Assembly (NCBI RefSeq): GCF_005796205.1
Contig: NZ_VAHN01000004.1
Span: 62,001 to 126,000 of the forward strand
Reading direction: 5' to 3'
Origin: Pseudarthrobacter sp. NamE2
GTDB lineage: Bacteria > Actinomycetota > Actinomycetes > Actinomycetales > Micrococcaceae
DNA length: 64,000 bases
A model generated the notes under the pieces. That model was not told the DNA's origin, ran no database searches, and worked only from the letters and a program-made list of their open reading frames with translations. The position numbers and the translations under genes are program-made. Every line of letters starts with the position of its first letter. The stretch's first letter is position 1. Below, in pieces: positions 34,661 through 43,413 of the stretch.

Positions 34661-35532
34661 TGAAGATCCACAACACCACCGGCGGCCGAATTTTCGACGC
34701 CGCGAACTACGTATTCCTGTCCCTGGTCGGCATCGTCACGCTGCTGCCGTTCGTCTACGTCTTTGCCGGGTCCTTCGCCACCGAGGCCGAGATCACCCGG
34801 CGGGCGTTCTTCGTCTGGCCGGAGCAGTTCACCCTGGGCTCCTACGAGTACATCTTCTCTACCCCGGCGTTCACCCGGGCCCTGGTCACCACCGTCCTGG
34901 TCACCGCCGTCGGCACCCTGGTCCAGCTCGCGCTGACGGTCACCATGGCGTACCCGCTGGCCAAGAAGACCCTGCGCGGCCGGAAGGTGATCCTGTCCCT
35001 GGTGGTCTTCGCCATGGTGTTTTCGGGCGGCATGATCCCCACGTTCCTGCTGGTCAAGGATCTGGGCCTGCTGAACTCCTACTGGGCGCTGATCCTGCCG
35101 GCGGCGATCAACCCGTTCAGCCTGATCATCATCAAAAACTTTTTCCAGGAACTCCCCGCGGAGCTGGAGGAATCGGCGAAGATGGACGGCGCCACCGAGA
35201 TCGGCATCCTGTGGCGGATCCTGCTGCCGCTGTCCAAACCGGTCCTGGCCACCTTCGCGCTCTTCTACGCGGTGGGTATCTGGAACGACTTCATGTCACC
35301 GCTGCTCTACCTCAGCGACAACAGCAAGTGGACCCTGCAGATGTACCTCCGCCAGGTCACCGCGGCCTCCGACCTCCTGGGAACCGGCAACGTGGACCCC
35401 GCCTACATCCCGCCGGAACAGGGGATCAAGTTCGCAGTGATCGTGGTGGCGACCCTCCCGATCCTGATCTTCTACCCGTTCCTGCAAAAACACTTCGCCA
35501 AAGGCATGCTCATCGGCTCCGTCAAAGGCTAG
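34660..35532 (+). CDS. ABC transporter permease, LplC/YtcP-class second subunit
   Basis: A 290-residue permease with six membrane segments. The N terminus 'GRIFDAANYVFLSLVGIVTLLPFVYV' and 'FSGGMIPTFLLVKDLGLLNSYWALILP' are signature sequences of the LplC/YtcP group. The EAA loop has 'LEESAKMDGATEIGILWRI', with Ser in place of the first Ala, as is common in this group. 'PAYIPPEQGIKFAVIVVATLPIL' marks the last segment. It ends 19 bases before the esterase gene. Confidence 0.93.
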   Translation: MKIHNTTGGRIFDAANYVFLSLVGIVTLLPFVYVFAGSFATEAEITRRAFFVWPEQFTLGSYEYIFSTPAFTRALVTTVLVTAVGTLVQLALTVTMAYPLAKKTLRGRKVILSLVVFAMVFSGGMIPTFLLVKDLGLLNSYWALILPAAINPFSLIIIKNFFQELPAELEESAKMDGATEIGILWRILLPLSKPVLATFALFYAVGIWNDFMSPLLYLSDNSKWTLQMYLRQVTAASDLLGTGNVDPAYIPPEQGIKFAVIVVATLPILIFYPFLQKHFAKGMLIGSVKG

Positions 35533-35551
35533 AACAAGAGAAAGCAACACC

Positions 35552-36244
35552 ATGAAAATCCTCCTCGCCGGCGACTCCACGGTCGCAAACTGCCCCACCC
35601 ACGAGTACCCCATGAGCGGCTGGGGGGCGAAACTTGCCCCGCTCACCCATACCTGGGCCGCCGTGCACAACTTCGCCAAGGGCGGGGCCAGCACCGAATC
35701 GTTCCGTGAGGACGGACTCTGGGGGAGCCTGCTGGATGAAACAGGCGAGGGCGACCTGGTGCTCATCCAGTTCGGCCATAACGACCAGAAAAATCAGCAC
35801 CTGGCCGCACGGACCGGCTACGCCGCCAATCTGCGCACCATGGTGGGCGAAGTGCGGGACCGGGGCGCTGCTCCCGTGCTCTGCACCTCAGTGGAGCGCC
35901 GGCACTTCCTGGACACGCCGTCGTCGGACGCTGCCTTGGAAGAAAGCCTGGAAGACTACCCGGAAGTGGTCCGCGAGATCGCCCTGGAGCTGGGGGTTCC
36001 ACTGATCGACCTCAACACCTGGACAAGGTGCCTCTACGTGGGCCTGGGCCGCGGCGGCTCCATCAGCCTGTTCTGCCACTTCGGCCCCGGGGAGCATGCG
36101 CACTGGCCCGGCGGCCTCACGGACAACACGCACTTCTCCCAGAAGGGGGCCGCGCTGGTGGCCGGGGAAGTCGCGCGGCAGCTGGGACGGCTGGGCTTCG
36201 GGCCGCAGGCACGCGAGCTAAGCACGACGGCGGGACGGGCCTAG
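35552..36244 (+). CDS. SGNH hydrolase, rhamnogalacturonan acetylesterase-like (YesT/RhgT type)
   Basis: A 230-residue SGNH-family esterase. The four conserved blocks are visible: Ser9 in 'LLAGDSTVANC', Gly44 in 'NFAKGGAST', Asn77 in 'QFGHNDQK', and Asp191/His194 in 'TDNTHFSQKGA'. This arrangement matches rhamnogalacturonan acetylesterases, which remove acetyl groups from galacturonate residues of rhamnogalacturonan. No signal peptide is present, so it would deacetylate fragments after import. The start ATG is well placed after AGAGAAAG. The following YesU-like gene starts directly after its stop. Confidence 0.9.
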   Translation: MKILLAGDSTVANCPTHEYPMSGWGAKLAPLTHTWAAVHNFAKGGASTESFREDGLWGSLLDETGEGDLVLIQFGHNDQKNQHLAARTGYAANLRTMVGEVRDRGAAPVLCTSVERRHFLDTPSSDAALEESLEDYPEVVREIALELGVPLIDLNTWTRCLYVGLGRGGSISLFCHFGPGEHAHWPGGLTDNTHFSQKGAALVAGEVARQLGRLGFGPQARELSTTAGRA

Positions 36245-36916
36245 GTGCGATCGGCAGGCACGGCAACCAGCGTCCTGTACAGCAATCCGCTTGCCGGTCC
36301 GGAGGATGTGGCGGACTGGATCGCCGAAGGGCCTCTGGGGTTAGGGACGCACCATGGCGCCCTGGAGCTGTCAGGGCTGCTGGACGACGGGGAATTCGGC
36401 GACCACGCGCACTGGACGTTCTGGTGTCCCAAGGAGTTCCCGGACTGCATCCGGATCAGCTGGGAGTTCATGCCCCTGGCCGAGCCGGGGCTGGCCATGC
36501 TGTTTTTCGCCGCCGCCGGGCAGGACGGGGTGGACCTCTTTGCCCCGGAACTGGCGCAACGGACCGGCTACTACCCGCAGTACCACTCGGGCGATATCGA
36601 CGCGTTGCACGTGTCCTATTTCCGGCACAAGTTTGAGTCGGAGCGTGCTTTCCGCACGTGCAACCTCCGCAAGAGCGCCGGCTTCGAGCTTGTGGCCCAG
36701 GGCGCCGATCCGCTCCCGCCTGCGGAGGACGCCAACGGCTTCTACCGCCTGGAGGTGGTCAAGGACGGCCCGCGCGTGGCTTTCGCCATCAACGGCCTGC
36801 CGCTCTTTGAGTGGCATGACGCCTCGGACAAGATCCTCGGCGGCGGCCGGATCGGGTTCCGCCAGATGGCTCCGCTCCGGGCGGCCTACCGCAACCTGGT
36901 GGTGGAAAAGCTCTAG
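36245..36916 (+). CDS. DUF1961 family protein, YesU-like
   Basis: A 223-residue cytoplasmic protein with a beta-sandwich-like pattern and the DUF1961 features 'HWTFWCPKEFPDCIRISWEF', 'YYPQYHSGDIDALHVSYFRHK', 'RTCNLRKSAGFELVAQGADPLP' and 'GRIGFRQMAPLRAAYRNL'. YesU belongs to the rhamnogalacturonan gene set of Bacillus subtilis and its enzymatic role is not firmly established. The GTG start directly follows the esterase stop. Its TAG overlaps the convergent repressor gene's TAG at the palindrome CTAG (36913-36916), so no space remains for a separate terminator. Confidence 0.87.
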   Translation: MRSAGTATSVLYSNPLAGPEDVADWIAEGPLGLGTHHGALELSGLLDDGEFGDHAHWTFWCPKEFPDCIRISWEFMPLAEPGLAMLFFAAAGQDGVDLFAPELAQRTGYYPQYHSGDIDALHVSYFRHKFESERAFRTCNLRKSAGFELVAQGADPLPPAEDANGFYRLEVVKDGPRVAFAINGLPLFEWHDASDKILGGGRIGFRQMAPLRAAYRNLVVEKL

Positions 36917-37926
36917 GCCTTTCCGGTGCTTTGCCGGACCACCAGCTCCGGGGTGAACACCACGGCGCGGTGGGTGGGGTTCTGCGATTCCACTTCTTCG
37001 GACAGCAGTTCGATGGCGGTCCGCCCCAACGCCTCCGTGGGCTGCCGGATGGAGGACAGTGGAACGACGGCGGACACGGCAAAGTCGATGTCGTCGTAGC
37101 CGATCAGCGCCACATCCTCGGGGATGCGGAACGTGTGCGTCATGGTCAGGGACTGCATAACGCCCAGGGCCAGGAGGTCGTTTGCGCAGAAGATGCCGTC
37201 CGGGAGCTCGTCCCTGCCCCGCTGCACCAGCATGTTGCCCACGCTGCGGCCGGCCAGGACGGTCATCCCCTCGGAGGTGAGCACTTCCAGCGTGGCGCCG
37301 GGCTCTTCCTGCACCGCGCGCTGCGCACCCTGCAGGCGGTCGGCCACCTGCCGGATGTCGGTGGGTCCGCCCACGAAGGCGAGCCGGCGGCGGCCCGTGT
37401 CCAGCAGGTGCCGGGCGGCGAGGTACCCGCCGGCGTCATCATCTACTGCCACGGAGCTGAACTTGGACTCGTCCGCGAGGCGGTCCACCAGGACAGTGGG
37501 CACGCCGCGTTCGCGGAGCAGGTCCAGGCGTTCGGTCACGTCGCCCACGGGGGAAATCAGCAGGCCCTGGACCCGTTGCTCCTGGAACAGGTCGATGTAG
37601 TTGGCCTCGCGGCCGGCATCGTGGCCGCTGTCACCGAGCAGCACCGCGCTTCCCTGCAGGGCTGCCGCATCCTCCGCGGCCCGCACCACGGAAGTAAAGA
37701 ACGGGTTGCCCACGTCCAGCACAATCAGCCCCACGGTACGGCTGTGGCCGGCACGCAGCTGCCGCGCGGCGTCATTCCGGACGAACCCGAGCTCGTCAAT
37801 GGCCTTCAGCACGCGTTCCTTGGTGCGCTGGGACACCCTGTCCGGGTAGTTCAGCACATTCGAGACAGTGCCGACCGCCACGCTGGCATGGGTGGCGACG
37901 TCCTTGATGCTGGCTGTGCGGTTCAT
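36913..37926 (-). CDS. LacI-family repressor, probable rhamnose/rhamnogalacturonan regulator
   Basis: A 337-residue LacI-family protein. The helix-turn-helix is 'SIKDVATHASVAVGTVSNVLNYPDRVSQRT', split here only in description: recognition residues are in 'VGTVSNVLN', which differ from those of the repressor at 363-1397 ('HATVSRVMN'). The effector domain starts 'TVGLIVLDVGNPFFTSVV' and includes 'FCANDLLALGVMQ' and 'VALIGYDDIDFAVSAVVPLSSI'. The ATG at 37926 has GGAG upstream. It is divergent from the rhamnose operon and the gap contains two adjacent TGAAACGATTCA-type sites. The same motif occurs at 21229, 31238 and 32091, so this repressor probably controls the whole rhamnose/galactoside part of the region. 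Confidence 0.92.
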   Translation of the reverse strand: MNRTASIKDVATHASVAVGTVSNVLNYPDRVSQRTKERVLKAIDELGFVRNDAARQLRAGHSRTVGLIVLDVGNPFFTSVVRAAEDAAALQGSAVLLGDSGHDAGREANYIDLFQEQRVQGLLISPVGDVTERLDLLRERGVPTVLVDRLADESKFSSVAVDDDAGGYLAARHLLDTGRRRLAFVGGPTDIRQVADRLQGAQRAVQEEPGATLEVLTSEGMTVLAGRSVGNMLVQRGRDELPDGIFCANDLLALGVMQSLTMTHTFRIPEDVALIGYDDIDFAVSAVVPLSSIRQPTEALGRTAIELLSEEVESQNPTHRAVVFTPELVVRQSTGKA

Positions 37927-37993
37927 GATTCTCCGTGCTGGTGGTCCAAGTGCGCCGCGAACCTGCCCCCTCGGGAACGGGGAGCGGGAATGC

Positions 37994-38046
37994 TTGACAC
38001 CTACTTCCGTCAAGAGTACTTTGAATCGTAACAATGAAACGATTCA
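37994..38046 (+). promoter_or_regulatory. Promoter and tandem operators of the rhamnose catabolic operon
   Basis: TTGACA (37994-37999), a perfect -35 consensus, is followed after 17 bases by TACTTT (38017-38022). Two operator copies, TGAATCGTAACA (38022-38033) and TGAAACGATTCA (38035-38046), cover the expected start point. Together they form a larger inverted repeat, TTTGAATCGT and ACGATTCAAA, separated by nine bases. The divergent repressor gene starts about 100 bases away, consistent with autoregulation. Confidence 0.8.
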
Positions 38047-38074
38047 AAGATTCGCGAGTTCAGGAGAATTCCAA

Positions 38075-38512
38075 ATGAGGGTGTGCTTCCGGTCATCGAT
38101 CAAGCCAGCGCTGATCGAGGAGTACAGGCGGCGGCACGCCGCCGTGTGGCCGGACATGCTCCGTGCCCTCAAGAAAGCGGGGTGGAACAACTACTCCCTG
38201 TTCCTGGGTGCGGACGGCCTGCTGGTGGGCTACGTGGAGTGCGACGACTTCGACGCAGCCCGCGCCCGCATGGCCCTTACCGACGTGAACACCCGCTGGC
38301 AGGCCGAGATGGCCACCCTGTTCGAAAACTCCGGCCAGGCGCCCGATGAAGGGTTCCAGGTCCTTGAGGAAGTCTTCAACCTGGACGCCCAGCTGGCGGC
38401 GGCAGATACCACTGCTTCCCGGAGCACAACTTCCTGGAGCGCAACCGGCAGCTCCAGCAGCGGGGCCAACAACAAACCATCACAGAACACAACACCGAAA
38501 GAACCATCATGA
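38075..38512 (+). CDS. rhaM: L-rhamnose mutarotase
   Basis: A 145-residue protein whose first 105 residues are a typical L-rhamnose mutarotase: 'CFRSSIKPALIEEYRRRHAAVWP', 'LKKAGWNNYSLFL' and the end 'LEEVFNLD'. The enzyme interconverts rhamnose anomers and so speeds entry into the pathway. The His of 'RRRH' and the Trp-rich section match the known active site. The last 40 residues are Ser/Thr/Asn-rich and look like an unstructured tail not usual in the family. It is the first gene after the tandem operators, with AGGAG before the ATG, and overlaps the isomerase gene by ATGA. Confidence 0.93.
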   Translation: MRVCFRSSIKPALIEEYRRRHAAVWPDMLRALKKAGWNNYSLFLGADGLLVGYVECDDFDAARARMALTDVNTRWQAEMATLFENSGQAPDEGFQVLEEVFNLDAQLAAADTTASRSTTSWSATGSSSSGANNKPSQNTTPKEPS

Positions 38513-39675
38513 ATGACGTAGCAACGGCGCTGGGCAGGCTCGGGGAGCTTGCGATCGAGGTCCCCTCGTGGGCCTATGGCAATTCAGGAACCCGGTTCAA
38601 GGTGTTTGGCGCCCCCGGCACTCCGCGGACTGTGCAGGAAAAGCTGGCGGATGCCGCGAAGGTGCACGAACTGACCGGCCTGGCACCCACGGTGGCCCTC
38701 CACATCCCGTGGGACAAGGTTGATGATTACTCTGCCCTGAAGGAGTACGCGGCCGGCCTGGGTGTTGGACTGGGAACCATCAACTCCAACACGTTCCAGG
38801 ACGACGAGTACAAGTTCGGCTCGCTGACCTCCTCCAACGAGGCTGTCCGCCGCCGCGCAATCGACCACCACCTGGACTGCATCCAGATCATGCACGCCAC
38901 GGGGTCGAAGGATTTGAAGATCTGGCTGGCTGACGGCACGAACTACCCGGGCCAGGACGATATCCGCGGCCGCCAGGACCGGCTGGCCGAGTCGTTGCAG
39001 GAAATCTACGCCGCGCTCGGTGACGGGCAGCGCCTGGTGTTGGAGTACAAGTTCTTCGAGCCGGCTTTTTACCACACCGATGTTCCGGACTGGGGCACCT
39101 CCTACGCCCAGACCCTCGCACTCGGCGAGAAGGCGTTTGTCTGCCTGGACACCGGCCACCACGCCCCGGGCACCAACATCGAGTTCATCGTGATGCAGCT
39201 GCTGCGCCTGGGCAAGCTGGGCTCGTTCGACTTCAACTCCCGTTTCTACGCCGACGACGACCTGATCGTGGGTGCCGCGGATCCGTTCCAGCTGTTCCGC
39301 ATCATGCATGAGGTGATCCGCGGCGGCGGGTACGGCAAGGATTCCGGCGTGGCCCTCATGCTGGACCAGTGCCACAACCTGGAAGAAAAGATCCCGGGCC
39401 AGATCCGCTCGGTCCTGAATGTCCAGGAGATGACCGCCCGCGCCCTGCTGGTGGACACCGAAGCCCTGAACGAGGCACAGCGCGCGGGGGATGTCCTGGC
39501 CGCAAACAGCATCTTCAATGATGCCTTTTACACCGACGTCCGGCCCATGCTGGCCGAGTGGCGGGAATCCCGCGGCCTGCCCGCGGACCCGATCGCTGCC
39601 TATAAGGCCAGCGGGTACCAGAAGAAGATTAACGAGGACCGCGTGGGCGGCCAGCAAGCCGGATGGGGCGCCTGA
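38509..39675 (+). CDS. rhaI: L-rhamnose isomerase (RhaI, Pseudomonas-type)
   Basis: A 388-residue xylose-isomerase-like TIM barrel of the broad-specificity rhamnose isomerase group. 'VPSWAYGNSGTRFKVF' opens the protein; metal-binding acids and His are expected in 'RLVLEYKFFEPAFYHTD', 'FVCLDTGHHAPGTN' and 'SFDFNSRFYADDDL'. It converts L-rhamnose to L-rhamnulose. The gene overlaps the mutarotase gene by four bases and ends six bases before the aldolase/dehydrogenase gene, in the order of the actinobacterial rhamnose operon. Confidence 0.95.
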   Translation: MNDVATALGRLGELAIEVPSWAYGNSGTRFKVFGAPGTPRTVQEKLADAAKVHELTGLAPTVALHIPWDKVDDYSALKEYAAGLGVGLGTINSNTFQDDEYKFGSLTSSNEAVRRRAIDHHLDCIQIMHATGSKDLKIWLADGTNYPGQDDIRGRQDRLAESLQEIYAALGDGQRLVLEYKFFEPAFYHTDVPDWGTSYAQTLALGEKAFVCLDTGHHAPGTNIEFIVMQLLRLGKLGSFDFNSRFYADDDLIVGAADPFQLFRIMHEVIRGGGYGKDSGVALMLDQCHNLEEKIPGQIRSVLNVQEMTARALLVDTEALNEAQRAGDVLAANSIFNDAFYTDVRPMLAEWRESRGLPADPIAAYKASGYQKKINEDRVGGQQAGWGA

Positions 39676-39680
39676 TAGCT

Positions 39681-41717
39681 ATGACGAACAAGACTGTTGA
39701 AGACCTGATTTCCCGTTCCAACCGCCTGGGCGCGGACAAGCGGAACACCAACTTCGCCGGCGGCAACACGTCCGCGAAGGGCACCGAGAAGGACCCGGTG
39801 ACCGGTGAGGACGTGCAGCTGCTGTGGGTCAAGGGCTCCGGCGGGGACCTGGGCACCCTGAAGGCGGAAAACCTGGCCGTCCTGCGGCTGGACCGGCTCA
39901 ACGCCCTGAAGAAAGCCTACCCGGGCGTGGAGCGTGAAGACGAGATGGTGGCCGCGTTCGATTACTGCCTGCACGGCAAGGGCGGCGCCGCCCCCTCGAT
40001 CGATACGGCCATGCACGGGCTGGTGGACGCCGCGCACGTGGACCATCTGCACCCGGATTCGGGAATCGCGATCGCGACGGCGGTGGACGGCGAGGCGCTG
40101 ACCACGAAGATCTTCGGCAACAAGGTGGTCTGGGTTCCCTGGCGCCGTCCCGGGTTCCAGCTGGGCCTTGACATCGCCGCGATCAAGGAAGCCAACCCGC
40201 AGGCCGTCGGCACCATCCTGGGCGGCCACGGCATCACCGCCTGGGGCGTCACCAGCGAAGAAGCCGAGCAGAACTCGCTCTGGATCATCGACCAGGCCGA
40301 AAAGTACATCAAGGAAAACGGCAAGGCCGAGCCGTTCGGCGCCAAGCTGACCGGTTACGGCGCCCTGCCGGAAGCCGAACGCCGCGCCAAGGCCGCCGCC
40401 CTGGCACCGGTGATCCGCGGCCTGGCCTCCACGGACAAGCCGCAGCTGGGGCACTTCAGCGATGACGCCGTCGTCCTTGAATTCCTGGAAGCCGCCGGGC
40501 ACCCGCGCCTGGGCGCCCTGGGCACCTCCTGCCCGGACCACTTCCTGCGCACCAAGGTCAAGCCACTCATCCTGGACCTGCCCGCCGACGCCTCAATCGA
40601 GGACTCCATCGCCCGGCTGCACGAGCTGCACGCCGACTACCGCAAGGACTACCAGGCCTACTACGACCGCCATGCGGACGAAAACAGCCCGGCTTTGCGC
40701 GGCGCCGACCCCGCAATCGTGCTGGTCCCCGGTGTTGGCATGTTCTCCTTCGGCAAGGACAAGCAGACCGCCCGCGTCGCCGGCGAGTTCTACATCAATG
40801 CCATCAACGTGATGCGCGGCGCCGAGGCCATCTCGACCTACTCGCCCATCGAGGAATCCGAAAAGTTCCGGATCGAGTACTGGGCCCTGGAGGAAGCCAA
40901 GCTGGCCCGCATGCCCAAGCCCAAGTCCCACGCCACCCGCATCGCGCTGGTCACCGGAGCGGCGTCGGGAATCGGCAAGGCCATCGCCACCCGCCTCGCC
41001 GCGGAAGGCGCCTGCGTGGTCATCGCCGACCTGAACCTCGAAAACGCGCAGAACGTGGCCGAGGAACTCGGCGGCTCCGACGTCGCCATCGGTGTCCAGG
41101 CCGACGTCACTGACGAAGCCCAGGTTGCAGCGGCCATCGACGCCGCCGTGCTGGCCTTCGGCGGCGTGGACCTGGTGGTCAACAACGCAGGCCTGTCCAT
41201 TTCCAAGCCGCTGCTGGAGACCACCGAAAAGGACTGGGACCTGCAGCACAACGTTATGGCCAAGGGCTCGTTCCTGGTGGCCAAGGCCGCCGCCAGGGTG
41301 ATGATTGCCCAGGGCATGGGCGGGGACATCATCTACATCTCCTCGAAGAACTCCGTGTTCGCCGGCCCGAACAACATCGCCTACTCCGCCACCAAGGCAG
41401 ACCAGGCCCACCAGGTCCGACTGCTCGCGGCCGAGCTGGGTGAGCACGGCATCCGGGTCAACGGCATCAACCCCGACGGCGTGGTCCGCGGCTCCGGTAT
41501 CTTCGCCGGCGGCTGGGGCGCCAAGCGGGCCGCGGTGTACGGCGTAGAAGAGGAGAAGCTGGGCGAGTACTACGCGCAACGCACTTTGCTCAAGCGCGAA
41601 GTCCTGCCTGAGCACGTGGCCAACGCCGCCGCGGTGCTCACCAGCAACGAACTGTCCCACACCACCGGCCTGCACATCCCCGTGGACGCTGGCGTGGCCG
41701 CCGCCTTCATGCGATGA
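39681..41717 (+). CDS. rhaEW: Bifunctional L-rhamnulose-1-phosphate aldolase / L-lactaldehyde dehydrogenase
   Basis: A 678-residue two-domain enzyme. Residues about 1-400 are a class II aldolase/adducin-type domain ('GGNTSAKGTEKDP', 'LWVKGSGGDLGTL', 'DHLHPDSGIAIATA') that would split rhamnulose-1-phosphate into dihydroxyacetone phosphate and L-lactaldehyde. From 'RIALVTGAASGIGKAIATRLA' on, an SDR domain with catalytic 'YSATK' would oxidise lactaldehyde to lactate. This fusion is known from rhamnose operons in several phyla. ATG 39681 is used; an in-frame ATG at 39663 overlaps the isomerase end and has no better signal. Its stop overlaps the kinase start by ATGA. Confidence 0.93.
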   Translation: MTNKTVEDLISRSNRLGADKRNTNFAGGNTSAKGTEKDPVTGEDVQLLWVKGSGGDLGTLKAENLAVLRLDRLNALKKAYPGVEREDEMVAAFDYCLHGKGGAAPSIDTAMHGLVDAAHVDHLHPDSGIAIATAVDGEALTTKIFGNKVVWVPWRRPGFQLGLDIAAIKEANPQAVGTILGGHGITAWGVTSEEAEQNSLWIIDQAEKYIKENGKAEPFGAKLTGYGALPEAERRAKAAALAPVIRGLASTDKPQLGHFSDDAVVLEFLEAAGHPRLGALGTSCPDHFLRTKVKPLILDLPADASIEDSIARLHELHADYRKDYQAYYDRHADENSPALRGADPAIVLVPGVGMFSFGKDKQTARVAGEFYINAINVMRGAEAISTYSPIEESEKFRIEYWALEEAKLARMPKPKSHATRIALVTGAASGIGKAIATRLAAEGACVVIADLNLENAQNVAEELGGSDVAIGVQADVTDEAQVAAAIDAAVLAFGGVDLVVNNAGLSISKPLLETTEKDWDLQHNVMAKGSFLVAKAAARVMIAQGMGGDIIYISSKNSVFAGPNNIAYSATKADQAHQVRLLAAELGEHGIRVNGINPDGVVRGSGIFAGGWGAKRAAVYGVEEEKLGEYYAQRTLLKREVLPEHVANAAAVLTSNELSHTTGLHIPVDAGVAAAFMR

Positions 41718-43231
41718 GCAGCACAGCACGCAACGGCAAATCCGCTCCGGCTCCGGCCGGGGCGGATTCCGCCGCTGTCCCTGGTGTGTTTGCCGCGGTC
41801 GATATCGGCGCTTCCTCCGGCCGGGTCATTTTGGGCCGGGTTGCGGAAGGCTGCGTGCAGCTCGAGGTGGTGCACCGCTTCCCGAACGGCGTGGTGGAGA
41901 TCGACGGCGGCCTCCGCTGGAACTTCGACGCCCTCTTCGCGGAGGTGCTTGAGGGGCTTCGAACCGCAGCCACGGTCGCGGCCGTCCAGGGCGAGACCAT
42001 CGCCAGCATCGGCATCGACACCTGGGCCGTGGACTACGGCCTGGTGGATGCGGACGGAAAACTCATCGCCCAGCCGTTCAGCTACCGCGATGGCCGCAGC
42101 AGCGCCGCCGTCGACCCCGTCCACCAAAAGCTGGATCCGGCCCGCCTTTACGCAACCACGGGCCTGCAGTTCCTGCAGTTCAACACCATCTACCAGCTTG
42201 CCACTGAGGAAAACCTGGACGGGCTCCAGGCGCTGCTGATCCCGGACCTGATCGCGTTCCTCCTCACCGGGGTCCGCCGAACCGAGGCCACCAACGCCTC
42301 CACCACGGGGCTGTTCGATGCCGTGGCGGGGGAGTGGGCCACCGAATTCCTGGCCGCACTGGGCCTGGGCACAGACCTGTTTCCGCCGCTGATCCAGCCG
42401 GGCGAAAGCGTGGGCATGCTCCTGCCGGAGATCGCCGCCCAGGTGGGTCTGCGGCAGGACACCAAGGTGGTGGCCGTAGGCTCGCACGACACCGCCTCCG
42501 CCGTAGCCGCCGTTCCCGCCCAGGAAGAGGACTTCGCGTACATCTCCTCCGGCACGTGGTCCCTGGTGGGACTTGAGCTCAGACACCCGGTCCTCACAGA
42601 GGCAAGCCGTGACGCGAACTTCACCAACGAACGCGGCGTGGACGGCACCATCCGCTACCTGCGCAACATGGGCGGGCTTTGGCTACTGAGCGAATGCCAG
42701 CGGACCTGGGCAGCCCAAGGCTTCCAGCCGGAACTCCCTGCCCTGTTGCAGTCAGCCGCCGCGCTGCCGCCGGGCGGACCCCGGATCAACCCGGATGATC
42801 CCTGCTTCATCGCCCCGGACCACATGCCGGCGCGGATCCTCGCAGCCGCCCAGGCTGCGGGCGATGTCCTGCCGGATGATCCGGCCGCCATCACCCGGTG
42901 CATCATGGACAGCCTCGCCGCCGGATATGCCCGGACCCTGGCTGATGCCGAGCGCCTGGCCGGCCGCGCCGTGGACGTGGTGCACGTGGTGGGCGGCGGT
43001 TCGCAGAACACCCTGCTTTGCCAGCTCACGGCGGACGTCACGGGCCGTCCGGTTGTTGCCGGACCGGTGGAAGCCACGGCACTCGGCAATCTCCTCATCC
43101 AGGCCCGGGCAGCCGGAGCGCTGGCGGGCGGACTGCCTGAACTTCGCAAAATCATCAGCGCGGGAACCAGCCTGCGCCGTTACGAGCCCGCCGACCGGAC
43201 TGCACCTACCTATTCCGCTTCCAGGGATTGA
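41714..43231 (+). CDS. rhaB: Rhamnulokinase (FGGY family)
   Basis: A 505-residue FGGY sugar kinase. The phosphate-binding start is 'FAAVDIGASSGRVILG', the sugar-binding region 'IGIDTWAVDYGLVDADG', and the ATP-site segments include 'YISSGTWSLVGLE' and 'VVHVVGGGSQNTLLCQLTAD'. These match L-rhamnulokinases closely. A roughly 27-residue Ala/Pro-rich N-terminal extension precedes the domain. It phosphorylates L-rhamnulose for the aldolase encoded just upstream. The operon appears to end here, 200 bases before a transporter gene with its own operator. Confidence 0.95.
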   Translation: MSSTARNGKSAPAPAGADSAAVPGVFAAVDIGASSGRVILGRVAEGCVQLEVVHRFPNGVVEIDGGLRWNFDALFAEVLEGLRTAATVAAVQGETIASIGIDTWAVDYGLVDADGKLIAQPFSYRDGRSSAAVDPVHQKLDPARLYATTGLQFLQFNTIYQLATEENLDGLQALLIPDLIAFLLTGVRRTEATNASTTGLFDAVAGEWATEFLAALGLGTDLFPPLIQPGESVGMLLPEIAAQVGLRQDTKVVAVGSHDTASAVAAVPAQEEDFAYISSGTWSLVGLELRHPVLTEASRDANFTNERGVDGTIRYLRNMGGLWLLSECQRTWAAQGFQPELPALLQSAAALPPGGPRINPDDPCFIAPDHMPARILAAAQAAGDVLPDDPAAITRCIMDSLAAGYARTLADAERLAGRAVDVVHVVGGGSQNTLLCQLTADVTGRPVVAGPVEATALGNLLIQARAAGALAGGLPELRKIISAGTSLRRYEPADRTAPTYSASRD

Positions 43232-43398
43232 ACATGTGAACATCTACGGCTCCAAGGCGCCCGGAATTCCGGTTCCGGCGTGGCCAAGGGGATCGAGGTC
43301 TACAGGTTCAACAACCATGAGGGCGGCCAGGAGCGCCACTGAATCAGGCAGCTGCTGTTTCTGCGCAAGATTTTGGGGTAAGTTCCTCCTGAAGGCTT

Positions 43399-43413
43399 GA
43401 GAAAACGGTTTCC
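43399..43413. promoter_or_regulatory. Type-one LacI operator before the GPH transporter gene
   Basis: GAGAAAACGGTTTCC contains GAAAACGGTTTC, a good match to the GAAAnCGnTTTC sites at 1593 and 1667. It lies 21 bases before the transporter ATG. No clear promoter boxes were identified in the 43232-43433 gap, whose first half holds only short frames without a recognisable product. Confidence 0.5.
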
